Shown in pieces: positions 25,043-33,528 of a stretch of 63,383 bases of DNA. The stretch covers positions 1 through 63,383 of the forward strand of contig JAPULZ010000159.1 in NCBI GenBank assembly GCA_027294455.1, in the 5' to 3' direction. This DNA comes from Gemmatimonadota bacterium. Its GTDB lineage: Bacteria > Gemmatimonadota > Gemmatimonadetes > Gemmatimonadales > GWC2-71-9. Every line of letters starts with the position of its first letter. Position 1 is the stretch's first letter. The position numbers and the translations under genes are program-made. The notes beneath the pieces are model-generated. The model was not told the DNA's origin. It was given only the letters and a program-made list of their open reading frames with translations, and searched no databases.

Positions 25043-26211
25043 GTTGCTTCCGTCGCCAAATAGTTCATGGCCGCCGTGACGCCGCCCGGCTCGTGGGGAG
25101 TGCCCGCAGCCTGCAATCCCATCTCGATCCCGCAGAGCGTGCCGGCCAACATCAGGTCGTTGAAGTCGCCCAGGTGCCCGATCCGGAATACCTTACCCTT
25201 GAGCTTGCCGAGTCCGGTCCCCAGCGACATGTCAAATCGCTCGAAGATCACGGTACGCAGTGCATCGCCATCCACATTTTCGGGGAGCAACACGGTCGTG
25301 ACGGTGTTGCTGCACTCCTCCGGCGACATGCAGTAGTTCTCCAGGCCCCACGCGACGACGGCCCGGCGTGTGGCCTCCGCATGGCGCGCGTGGCGCGCGT
25401 ACACGTGCTCGAGCCCCTCCTCGTGCAACATGGTCAATGCCTCTTGCAGCCCGAACAGCAGGTTGGTCGACGGGGTGTATGGGAAGGTGCCGGTCTCGAT
25501 CGAGGGCAACATGTCCTGCCAGCTCCAATACGATCGCTGCAATTGCGCCGATTCGCTCGCCGCCATGGCTTTGTCGCTCACCGCGTTGAAACAAAGGCCC
25601 GGCGGAACCATCAAGCCCTTTTGCGATCCGGCAATGGTCACGTCCACGCGCCAAGCGTCGTGGCAATAGTCGATGGACCCCAACGACGACACCGCGTCGA
25701 CCATGAGCAGCGCCGGGTGACCAACCCGATCCATCGCCTCGCGCACCGCCGAAACGCGGTTGGTGACACCGGTCGAGGTTTCGTTGTGTACGACCATGAC
25801 CGCTTTGTACTCCCGCCCGGCGTCACCATCCAACGTCGCGGCGACCAGATCGGGATCGATCCCACGACGCCAGTCGCATGACAGAAAATCGACTGCCAGA
25901 TCGAATCGCGCTGCGACCTTCTGCCAATTCGAGGCGAAGAAGCCGTGGTCGAACATCAACACCCGATCCCCGGGGGACAGCGTGTTCACCAGCGCCGCTT
26001 CCCATCCGCCGCTGGCGGACGCCGGAAAGATGAACACGGAGCCGGTGGTGCCGAAGACCGGACGCATGCCCGAAACGATCTCTCGGGACAGCTCGACGAA
26101 CTCGGGTCCGCGATGGTCGATGGTCGGCTGACCCATGGCCCGAAGGACGCGGTCGGGAACGTTGGTCGGCCCGGGAATCTGGACGAAGTGTCGACCGCTA
26201 CGAAAACCCAC
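25039..26211 (-). CDS. Class V aminotransferase (alanine/serine-glyoxylate type)
   Basis: This 390-aa PLP enzyme matches alanine- and serine-glyoxylate aminotransferases. It contains IPGPTNVPDRVLRAM and DHRGPEFVEL at the N-terminus, the cofactor Asp in MVDAVSSLGSIDYCHD (near 180), and the PLP lysine in TIAGSQKGLMVPPGL (near 200). It converts glyoxylate to glycine using an amino donor, or an equivalent 2-oxo acid. It starts with GTG at 26211, preceded by AAGG. It is the first gene of the cluster and is divergent from the flavin/Fe-S dehydrogenase at 26308. Aspartate-glyoxylate (BhcA-type) specificity is an alternative. Confidence 0.9.
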   Translation of the reverse strand: MGFRSGRHFVQIPGPTNVPDRVLRAMGQPTIDHRGPEFVELSREIVSGMRPVFGTTGSVFIFPASASGGWEAALVNTLSPGDRVLMFDHGFFASNWQKVAARFDLAVDFLSCDWRRGIDPDLVAATLDGDAGREYKAVMVVHNETSTGVTNRVSAVREAMDRVGHPALLMVDAVSSLGSIDYCHDAWRVDVTIAGSQKGLMVPPGLCFNAVSDKAMAASESAQLQRSYWSWQDMLPSIETGTFPYTPSTNLLFGLQEALTMLHEEGLEHVYARHARHAEATRRAVVAWGLENYCMSPEECSNTVTTVLLPENVDGDALRTVIFERFDMSLGTGLGKLKGKVFRIGHLGDFNDLMLAGTLCGIEMGLQAAGTPHEPGGVTAAMNYLATEAT

Positions 26212-26263
26212 AGACCGACCTTTCCCTCACCTGAAAGCAGGATAGTTTAGGGTGGTATCGAGG

Positions 26264-26303
26264 TACAATAGTACGGGCTGAACGCATCGATTGGAAGCCA
26301 ATC
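26264..26303 (+). promoter_or_regulatory. Possible -10 box and start-proximal hairpin
   Basis: TACAAT at 26264-26269 could be a -10 box for the dehydrogenase, although no good -35 box is present. A perfect inverted repeat GATTGG-AAG-CCAATC (26289-26303) ends 4 bp before the GTG start at 26308. It could be an operator half-site pair or an RNA hairpin over the ribosome-binding region. Confidence 0.35.
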
Positions 26304-26307
26304 ACCT

Positions 26308-29223
26308 GTGACATTGCCCCCTGAACAGACGGGCGACACCAGCAACACACCACTGGCCACACGATTACGCGAAGAACTCGAAGGCGAGGTGCTCTTCGAT
26401 CGCTTCAGCCGGGGCCGTTACAGTACCGACGCATCGATCTATCAGATCCAGCCCATCGGCGTGGTCATCCCGCGGCATACCCAGGACGTGGTCCGCACGC
26501 TGCAGATCGCCGCCGAGCACGAGATTCCGATCACGCCGCGCGGCGCCGGAACGTCCCAGGCCGGACAGGCAGTCGGCGACGCACTAATTGTCGATGCGAG
26601 CAAGTACCTGACCGGCATCCGCGCCTTCGATCCCGACGAGCGGACGATCTCGGTCGAGCCGGGCATCGTCCTCGACCGGCTCAATGATTTCCTGCAACCC
26701 CACGGCCTGTTTTTTCCGGTCGACGTGGCCACGTCCAGCCAGGCGACGATCGGGGGCATGGCGGGGAACAACAGCGCCGGCGCCCACTCGATTCGGTACG
26801 GCCACATGGTGGACAACGTGCGCGCCATCGACGCCTTGCTGGAAGACGGCCATCCGTTGCGGTGCGGTCCCGTGGTCGCAGCATCGTCGCACGAGGACCC
26901 CGACGACGATCGCTCCCGCACCCTTCGCTCCCGCATGAAGGCGTTATACGAGCGGGAAGCCGATGAAATCGCGCGTCGATTTCCCCAGGTGGCCCGCAAC
27001 GTCGCCGGCTACAATCTCGACCGGCTCGGGCGCGAGGACGGCAATCTCACCGATCTCCTGGTTGGGTCGGAGGGCACACTGGCCTGGTTTTCCCAACTCC
27101 ACCTGGCGCTACAACCCGTTCCGCAACACAAGGTCCTCGGCGTCTGCCACTTCCCCACCTTCCGCGACGCCATGGAATCGACCCAGCACATCGTGCGCCT
27201 GAACCCCTCGGCGGTCGAGTTGATCGATCGAACTGTCATCGACCTGGCACGCGAGCACCCCGCGTTTCGGGACGCCGTCGAGCAATTCGTCCATGGCAAT
27301 CCCGCGGCGCTCCTCGTGGTGGAGTTCGCAGGCGAGGATCGCGACGATCAATTTTGGCACCTCGGGCGCCTCAATGAGCTCATGGGAGACCTGGGGTTCC
27401 CCAACGGCGTCCTCCCGGCGGTGGAACCCGAACTCCAACGGTCCGTCTGGTCGGTCCGCAAGGCGGCCCTCAACATCGTCATGTCGGTGAAGGGTGACAG
27501 CAAACCGGTGTCCTTCATCGAGGACTGCGCCGTGCCACTCGATGCGCTGGGCGCGTACACCGAGCGACTCGGAGAGGTCTTTGCGCGACACGGCACCACC
27601 GGCACGTGGTACGCGCATGCCTCCGTCGGGTGCCTCCACATCCGGCCGGCCCTCAACCTCAAGGACGTCGGCGACGTCGCCAAGATGCGCACCATTGCCG
27701 AGGAGGTCCACGCGTTGGTGCGCGAGTACAAGGGAAGTCATTCCGGCGAACATGGCGACGGGATCGTCCGCTCCGAGTTCCTGGAGCAGATGCTCGGGCC
27801 GCGGATCGTGCGCGCTTTCGAAGAAGTCAAGCACACCTTCGACCCGCGCGGCCGTTTCAACCCGGGAAAGATCGTCGGCGCGCCGCGCATGGACGACCGG
27901 TCGTTGCTGCGGTTCGCGGAGGGTTACGCCCCCGTGCCACACGATGCCGTGCTCGACTGGTCGGAATGGGGAGGGTTCGACCGAGCCGTGGAGATGTGCA
28001 ACAACAACGGCGCCTGTCGCAGCCTCCACCCCGGGGTGATGTGTCCGTCGTACCGGGTCACGCAGGACGAGCAACACACCACCCGCGGTCGCGCCAACAC
28101 CCTGCGGCTCGCGATAACCGGCCAGCTCGGACCCGACGCGCTGACATCCGACGACATGTTCGAGACCATGGACCTGTGTGTGGGCTGCAAGGCGTGCAAG
28201 CGCGAGTGTCCCACCGGCGTCGACATGTCCCGCATGAAGATCGAATTCCTCCACCATTACCGGAAACGCCACGGCCTCTCGTGGAGGGATCGGATCGTGG
28301 CGCATCTACCCCGCTACGCGCCCTGGGCGTCGCGTCTGGCGCTCCTGGCGAATCTCCCGAACCACCGGCGCTTCGCCGGCCTGCGGCAACGCCTCCTGGG
28401 CTTCACCGCACAACGAGAGTTGCCCAGATGGCGCCGCAGCATCTTTCGGGGAGTCCCGGAATCGGCAAAGCGGGGGCGGGAGGTCGTGCTGTTCGTCGAT
28501 ACCTTCAGCACCTACTTCGAGCCGGACGTCGCCCACGACGCGGCGGCGGTGTTGACGGCTTTCGGGTACCGGGTGATCACGCCCCGAGCCGCCGACCACG
28601 GGCGGCCGCTGTGCTGCGGGCGGACGTTTCTCAACAGCGGGCTGGTGGACGAAGCGAGAGTAGAAGCGCGCCGCGTCTTCGACAGCCTGGCGCCGTACGT
28701 GGCCCGCGGGGTACCGGTGGTGGGCCTCGAGCCGTCCTGCCTGCTCACGCTGCGCGACGAATTCGCGGCGCTGCTTCCTCCCGCCGAGGCCGCACTCCTG
28801 GCCGACAGGGCGTTCTTGTTCGAAGAATTCCTGGCGGCGGAGCGGGCCGCCGGCCGCCTCAAGGTGCGGCTGCGGCCGTTACCGTACGAACTCGCCTTGG
28901 TACACGGCCACTGTCACCAGAAGGCCTTCGGCCTCATGCAGACGGTGGCCGAGGTCGTGGCCTGGGTTCCGGACCTGACGGTGGAGACGGTGGAGACGGG
29001 ATGTTGTGGCATGGCCGGATCGTTCGGCTACGAGGCCGAACACTACGAGACGTCGATGCGGATGGGGGAACTGGGGTTGCTTCCCGCGATTCGCGCGGCC
29101 CACGAGTACACGCTGGTGGTGGCCGACGGCACGAGTTGTCGTCGGCAAATCGCGGACGGCACCGGACGCGAAGCGTGGCACACGGCTCGGGTCCTCGCGG
29201 GAGCGTTGAGACAGGACCGTTGA
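26308..29223 (+). CDS. Fused FAD-binding / Fe-S 2-hydroxyacid dehydrogenase (YdiJ-like)
   Basis: This 971-aa protein fuses a GlcD-like flavin half to a GlcF-like iron-sulfur half. The FAD-binding domain (about 45-230) shows ITPRGAGTSQAGQAVG and TIGGMAGNNSAGAHSIRYG. The flavin C-terminal domain runs to about 530 and includes HSGEHGDGIVRSEF. Two Fe-S motifs follow, CNNNGACRSLHPGVMCPSY (near 565) and CVGCKACKRECPTGVDM (near 630). Two CCG domains then show LCCGRTFLNSG and GCCGMAGSFGYEAEHY. Such enzymes oxidise D-lactate, glycolate or D-2-hydroxyglutarate and pass electrons on. It is divergent from the aminotransferase-TRAP operon. The GTG start has no clear Shine-Dalgarno sequence. Confidence 0.9.
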   Translation: MTLPPEQTGDTSNTPLATRLREELEGEVLFDRFSRGRYSTDASIYQIQPIGVVIPRHTQDVVRTLQIAAEHEIPITPRGAGTSQAGQAVGDALIVDASKYLTGIRAFDPDERTISVEPGIVLDRLNDFLQPHGLFFPVDVATSSQATIGGMAGNNSAGAHSIRYGHMVDNVRAIDALLEDGHPLRCGPVVAASSHEDPDDDRSRTLRSRMKALYEREADEIARRFPQVARNVAGYNLDRLGREDGNLTDLLVGSEGTLAWFSQLHLALQPVPQHKVLGVCHFPTFRDAMESTQHIVRLNPSAVELIDRTVIDLAREHPAFRDAVEQFVHGNPAALLVVEFAGEDRDDQFWHLGRLNELMGDLGFPNGVLPAVEPELQRSVWSVRKAALNIVMSVKGDSKPVSFIEDCAVPLDALGAYTERLGEVFARHGTTGTWYAHASVGCLHIRPALNLKDVGDVAKMRTIAEEVHALVREYKGSHSGEHGDGIVRSEFLEQMLGPRIVRAFEEVKHTFDPRGRFNPGKIVGAPRMDDRSLLRFAEGYAPVPHDAVLDWSEWGGFDRAVEMCNNNGACRSLHPGVMCPSYRVTQDEQHTTRGRANTLRLAITGQLGPDALTSDDMFETMDLCVGCKACKRECPTGVDMSRMKIEFLHHYRKRHGLSWRDRIVAHLPRYAPWASRLALLANLPNHRRFAGLRQRLLGFTAQRELPRWRRSIFRGVPESAKRGREVVLFVDTFSTYFEPDVAHDAAAVLTAFGYRVITPRAADHGRPLCCGRTFLNSGLVDEARVEARRVFDSLAPYVARGVPVVGLEPSCLLTLRDEFAALLPPAEAALLADRAFLFEEFLAAERAAGRLKVRLRPLPYELALVHGHCHQKAFGLMQTVAEVVAWVPDLTVETVETGCCGMAGSFGYEAEHYETSMRMGELGLLPAIRAAHEYTLVVADGTSCRRQIADGTGREAWHTARVLAGALRQDR

Positions 29224-29342
29224 CGCCTATCGCCTCCGCGTTGAGCGACGGCGAGAACGGGGACCGGGCCGTCCACAGGCCCGGGCGTGGAGTTGGGTCG
29301 GTGCTTGGACCCCGGCCTGGGGCGAAATGCTGGAAGAGCGGG

Positions 29343-30251
29343 TCATTCCGCCATCACCGCTTCCCGCATCTCGGCGGCTGTCGACCATCGCTCGTCGCGG
29401 GATCGAACCACTGCCTTGGTGATGGCCTTGGCCAACCCCGCCGGGGTCTCTGGCCGCACGTCCAGGATGCTGGGCGCCTCGTCCTCGAGATGCATCCGCA
29501 GGATGATTTGATCACGAGCGCCATCAAACAGGGGTCGCCCAGCCAGGCACTCGAACAGCACGCACCCCAAGGAGTACAGATCGCTGCGATGGTCGATGTC
29601 CGACACGCCTTCGATCTGCTCGGGACTCATATAGGTGGAGGTGCCTACCACGAAGCCCGACCGGGTGAGCTTGTCGATGCCCGCGACGGCCACCGCCCGG
29701 GCGATGCCGAAATCCACCAACACCGGTCCGGTCTGAGAGAGCACGATGTTCTCGGGCTTCACATCCCGGTGGACGATCCCTTCCCCATGCGCGTACTGCA
29801 GGGCATCCAGCAGATCGGCGCCGATCTTCTGGGTATCGCTGGCGGATACGCGCCGGGATTTGGCGAGGTGCTGTCGCAGGGTGGGGCCATCGACGTGGTT
29901 CATGACATAGTACAACAGGAGATCCGTCTCTCCATAGCCCAGGATCCGACAGATGTTTGCGTGGTCGATGCGCCGGAGGAACTCGACTTCCCGGAGAAAG
30001 CGTTTGCCCGTCACCGTCACTGCCAGCTGGGGGTTGAGCACCTTCAGGGCGACGGTCTTGCCGTGCTCATCACGAGCCAGGAACACTCGCGCTGCGCCGC
30101 CCCGAGCGATCTCGCGCTCGATCGTGAACTTGTCTCCGAGCTGGTCGTTCACCAGTGTTATGAGGTCCCGGCTGATGGCCGCCCCTTGATAAGGAATCAG
30201 TGTAGCTTGCGACCGAGACGGGCAACGCGCAAGTTCCGGTTCTCCACTCAA
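29343..30251 (-). CDS. Serine/threonine protein kinase (soluble)
   Basis: This protein of up to 302 aa is almost only a kinase domain. It has a glycine loop [14 protein letters not shown], the VAIK-type lysine in VALKVLN, the catalytic loop [10 protein letters not shown], the metal loop LVDFGIA and [12 protein letters not shown]. No transmembrane or sensor domain follows, unlike many bacterial kinases of this type. The longest frame starts with TTG at 30251, only 17 bp from the divergent fabV start. An internal GTG at 30152 would begin nearer the kinase fold ([14 protein letters not shown]) and leave about 115 bp for promoters. I think the shorter form is more likely. The targets are unknown. 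Confidence 0.88.
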   Translation of the reverse strand: MSGEPELARCPSRSQATLIPYQGAAISRDLITLVNDQLGDKFTIEREIARGGAARVFLARDEHGKTVALKVLNPQLAVTVTGKRFLREVEFLRRIDHANICRILGYGETDLLLYYVMNHVDGPTLRQHLAKSRRVSASDTQKIGADLLDALQYAHGEGIVHRDVKPENIVLSQTGPVLVDFGIARAVAVAGIDKLTRSGFVVGTSTYMSPEQIEGVSDIDHRSDLYSLGCVLFECLAGRPLFDGARDQIILRMHLEDEAPSILDVRPETPAGLAKAITKAVVRSRDERWSTAAEMREAVMAE

Positions 30252-30268
30252 TCCCGGTCAAGCGCGCC

Positions 30269-31456
30269 ATGATCATCAAACCCAAGATCCGCGGGTTCTT
30301 CTGCCTCACGTCCCACCCGGTGGGATGCGCGGCCAACGTCGATCAGCAAATCGACTACGTCAAACGGCAGGGCTCCATCGCAGAGGGCCCGAAGAAGGTG
30401 CTCGTCATCGGCGCGTCCACCGGCTACGGCCTGGCGTCGCGCATCACGGCGGCGTTCGGAAGCCAGGCCGACACGCTGGGCGTGTTCTTCGAGAAACCAC
30501 CCACGGACCGCAAACCCGCCACCGCCGGGTGGTACAACTCGGTGGCCATCGAGCGCGCCGCCAGGGCCGCCGGCCGGTACGCCAGGAGCATCAACGGCGA
30601 CGCGTTCTCGGACGAGATCAAGCACCAAACGATCGAGCGCGTGGAGAAAGACCTCGGATCGGTGGATTTGGTGGTATACAGCGTTGCCGCACCACGTCGC
30701 GTGCATCCCAAGACAGGGGCAATCGCGTACTCGACGCTCAAGCCCATCGGCAAGACCTACGAGGGCCTGACCCTCGTGACGGACAAGAAAATGGTCAGCC
30801 CGATCACCATCGAGCCGGCCAGCGAGGACGACATCGCCGCCACTGTATCGGTCATGGGAGGCGAGGACTGGCAACTGTGGATGGATGCGCTCGAGGAGGC
30901 GGGGGTGCTGGCTCCGGGTTGCCGGGCGATCTCCTTCACCTACGTGGGCTCCAAGACCACGTGGCCCATCTATCGCGCGGGGACCATCGGCAAAGCCAAG
31001 GAAGACCTGGAAGCCCGGGCCAGAACCATTCACGAACGCCTCGCCGCTCGGGGTGGCGGCGCGTACATCGGGGTCATGAAGGCCCTGGTGACGCAATCCA
31101 GCTCGGCCATCCCCGTGGTTCCGCTCTACATCTCCCTGCTCTATAAGATCATGAAGGAGAAAGGGCTGCACGAGGGGTGCATCGAGCAGATGCAGCGTCT
31201 GTTCGCGACGCGTCTCTACAACGGTGACGATGTGGCCGTGGACGACAACGGCCTGATTCACCTCGACGATTGGGAGATGCGCGATGAGGTTCAGGATCGC
31301 GTTTCCGAACTCTGGGACGCGGTGTCGACGGAGAACCTCGATGAGGTGTCAGACTTCGAGGGCTATCGGTCGGACTTCCTGAAACTATTCGGCTTCGGCC
31401 TACAGGGCGTGGACTACGAGGCGGACGTCGATCACGAGGTGGGATTCGAAGATTAG
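30269..31456 (+). CDS. fabV: Trans-2-enoyl-CoA/ACP reductase FabV
   Basis: This 395-aa NADH-dependent reductase of the SDR superfamily acts on the last step of fatty-acid elongation. It starts [20 protein letters not shown], which is diagnostic. The cofactor loop is [15 protein letters not shown] at about 48-62. The catalytic pair Tyr-x8-Lys lies in [10 protein letters not shown] near 235, within [14 protein letters not shown]. FabV enzymes are usually resistant to triclosan compared with FabI, and whether the organism has other isozymes cannot be seen here. It is convergent with gdhA. Confidence 0.94.
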   Translation: MIIKPKIRGFFCLTSHPVGCAANVDQQIDYVKRQGSIAEGPKKVLVIGASTGYGLASRITAAFGSQADTLGVFFEKPPTDRKPATAGWYNSVAIERAARAAGRYARSINGDAFSDEIKHQTIERVEKDLGSVDLVVYSVAAPRRVHPKTGAIAYSTLKPIGKTYEGLTLVTDKKMVSPITIEPASEDDIAATVSVMGGEDWQLWMDALEEAGVLAPGCRAISFTYVGSKTTWPIYRAGTIGKAKEDLEARARTIHERLAARGGGAYIGVMKALVTQSSSAIPVVPLYISLLYKIMKEKGLHEGCIEQMQRLFATRLYNGDDVAVDDNGLIHLDDWEMRDEVQDRVSELWDAVSTENLDEVSDFEGYRSDFLKLFGFGLQGVDYEADVDHEVGFED

Positions 31457-31626
31457 GATACGGCCATCTTCAACACCGTGGCCGCACAACGTCGGCCTGT
31501 GATTTCGACATTCTGTCGCGCAGCCCGCTCGGAGACCTCCACGCGAGCGTGCTCACCCCACGGGACGACCCGCCTCTCAAAAGATGGCCCAGCCGATCTC
31601 AAGGGAACGTGAAATGAAGATGCAGA

Positions 31627-33015
31627 CTACGGCCAGATCCCCCGCTCCAGGGCGACCTTGGCAACCCGCTTGATCGCCAACACATATGCCGCCGTGCGGA
31701 GATCCACCATCCCCAGACCGTCGATCGGTACGCCGCGGGCCGCATGCTCACCGGTGATCTTCACGAGCGACGAGTCGATGTCATGCTGCATGTCGATCAC
31801 GGCGTCCGTAGCCCGTTCCATCTTCGCCAGCAGCTTCCGATTCACGACGTCGAGCTCCCACTGTTCGTGCTCGATGTTCTGCACCCACTCGAAGTAGCTC
31901 ACCGTCACGCCGCCCGCATTCGCGAGGATGTCAGGCAACACCGGAATCCCGCGCTCGAACAGGGCACGATCGGCCGACGGCGTCGTCGGTCCGTTGGCCA
32001 CCTCGGCGATGAACCGCGCCTGAATCGTGTGGACATTGTCGGCGCGGATTTGATTCTCGAGGGCTGCCGGAATCAAAATGTCGCACGGTATGGCAAGGAG
32101 CCCGTCGTTGGTCAACGTCTCCGTGCTGGGCAGGCCGACCACCGACCCGTTGTCCGCCTTGTGGGCCACGGCCTGGGCCGGGTCGACGCCCTCTGCCCGG
32201 TAGATTCCGCCCAGGGAGTCACTGACCGCGATGACACGGGCCCCTGCCTCGGCGAACAGCTCGGCCGCGATGGCTCCGGCGTTGCCGAACCCCTGCACCA
32301 CCACCGTGGCCCCCGAGAGCGTATCGAGTCCGTCGACCACACCACGAGCCAGGGCCCTTTGCACCGCAAAGAGACATCCTCGGGCCGTCGCTTCCCGTCG
32401 ACCCAGCGAACCGCCCATTTCCACCGGCTTTCCGGTAACGACCGGAAGGTTGTCGCGACCCGGGTGCATCATGTCGTAGGTGTCGTAGATCCGCGCCATC
32501 GTGCCCGCATTGGTGTTGACGTCGGGGGCCGGGATGTCGGTGTGCGGACCGATGTTGTCGCCCAATGCAGTGATGAACCGGCGGGTGATACGCCGCACAT
32601 CGCCCTTCGTCAGCTCCTTGGGATTGCAGACCACTCCCCCCTTGGCGCCACCGAACGGCACATCGACCACCGCGCACTTCCACGTCATCCACGACGCCAG
32701 GGCGCGCATCTCATCGGGCGTGACGTCGGGATGATAGCGGATGCCCCCCTTGCCGGGCCCCCGAATCCGGCTGTGGAGCACCCGATATCCCACGAAGTTG
32801 CGCACGCTGCCATCGTGGGTCTCTATGGGAAACTCCACCGTGACCATGCGGTCGGGTTGCTTCAGGAAATCCACCAGGCCGGTCTTGAGGTCCGGAATGT
32901 ACCGCACGGCGGTATCAAACTGGCGCTGGGCGATGTGGAAAGGGTTTAGGTCCTCCTGGACCTCCGGAACGGTCTCCGCCGGAGGAGCCGAGTTCTTCGT
33001 CTTCATCTTGGGCAT
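31627..33015 (-). CDS. gdhA: Glutamate dehydrogenase (Glu/Leu/Phe/Val family)
   Basis: This is a 462-aa hexameric-type dehydrogenase that interconverts glutamate and 2-oxoglutarate plus ammonia. The substrate region carries GPGKGGIRYHPDVTPDEM (near 87), the catalytic lysine in VPFGGAKGGV (near 120) and the conserved Asp in DIPAPDVNT (near 160). The Rossmann motif VVVQGFGNAGAIAAELF is near 235. The N-terminal extension of about 20 residues (KTKNSAPPAE) is unusual. A 16-bp tandem duplication spans the start codon (33008-33040) and creates a 9-codon upstream ORF. No clear Shine-Dalgarno sequence precedes either ATG. Confidence 0.93.
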   Translation of the reverse strand: MPKMKTKNSAPPAETVPEVQEDLNPFHIAQRQFDTAVRYIPDLKTGLVDFLKQPDRMVTVEFPIETHDGSVRNFVGYRVLHSRIRGPGKGGIRYHPDVTPDEMRALASWMTWKCAVVDVPFGGAKGGVVCNPKELTKGDVRRITRRFITALGDNIGPHTDIPAPDVNTNAGTMARIYDTYDMMHPGRDNLPVVTGKPVEMGGSLGRREATARGCLFAVQRALARGVVDGLDTLSGATVVVQGFGNAGAIAAELFAEAGARVIAVSDSLGGIYRAEGVDPAQAVAHKADNGSVVGLPSTETLTNDGLLAIPCDILIPAALENQIRADNVHTIQARFIAEVANGPTTPSADRALFERGIPVLPDILANAGGVTVSYFEWVQNIEHEQWELDVVNRKLLAKMERATDAVIDMQHDIDSSLVKITGEHAARGVPIDGLGMVDLRTAAYVLAIKRVAKVALERGIWP

Positions 33016-33040
33016 GGTCGTTGATTGGGCATGGTCGTTG
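33008..33040 (-). repeat. 16-bp tandem duplication over the gdhA start
   Basis: TTGGGCATGGTCGTTG occurs at 33008-33023 and again at 33025-33040. On the minus strand this repeats the start codon and its upstream bases. The upstream ATG (33032) is out of frame with gdhA and reads nine codons to a TGA that overlaps the ATG of gdhA codon 4 (ATGA). Confidence 0.85.
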
Positions 33041-33528
33041 GCAGCCTGGGTTGATGCGAGTGGGCTCTCGCGCTATCACCTCTCGATGCTGACAAAATCA
33101 TAGCAATGGGACAAGGAGCAATCCCGAAAGCACCCATGAATATTCCTTTAATCTGGCCGTCGCCCGCAAGGTTCCCGATCCTGCCGACGTCCCCGGCTCC
33201 CCGTCCATCGGGGCTCGAGCCCCCACGCCTCCGGAATCCGCATTCCTCATAATAGGGACGGCAGGACCACTCGGGGCCCCGTGGTTTGGTTCGAGCCTCG
33301 ATCTAGCTGATCCCGGCGATTGCACCTCCATGTGACGTCCCTCACAGCGCGACGCGCTCGGCGGCGAACTGCCGCGGCCACGCGGCGCCTCCCCGTAGGA
33401 CGCCCGCCATGATGTGGCGGCGAATCGACACGGCGGGTCGCATATCGGCCATCCGACTATGGCCTGCTTCTTGTAGGATCAACCCTTCAGCGTCCTGGAC
33501 ATTCACCGGTTTACCAAGGAACATTGAT
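33041..33528. other. About 490-bp intergenic region between gdhA and the HEAT protein
   Basis: No believable gene is present. On the minus strand, TGCTATGAT (33105-33097) could be an extended -10 box for gdhA. On the plus strand side there is a perfect TGTGA-N6-TCACA at 33331-33346. AAGGA near 33519 serves as the probable ribosome-binding site of the next gene. The rest shows no repeats or strong hairpins that I can recognise. Confidence 0.5.
33331..33346. promoter_or_regulatory. CRP/FNR-family-like binding site
   Basis: TGTGACGTCCCTCACA is a perfect TGTGA-N6-TCACA dyad, the consensus for CRP-type regulators. It lies about 200 bp before the HEAT-repeat gene. In a GC-rich genome such a site could be chance, and no crp gene is in the window. 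Confidence 0.45.

Noticed and set aside
16677-29223. Beta-hydroxyaspartate cycle (class V aminotransferase plus a PLP lyase)
   Set aside because: The two genes are about 7 kb apart in different operons, and no iminosuccinate reductase or beta-hydroxyaspartate aldolase gene is present. The lyase motifs fit diaminopropionate lyase better.
33270-33320. GGTTCGAGCC resembling a tRNA T-loop
   Set aside because: The flanking bases do not pair as a T-stem, and no anticodon or acceptor arm can be drawn.
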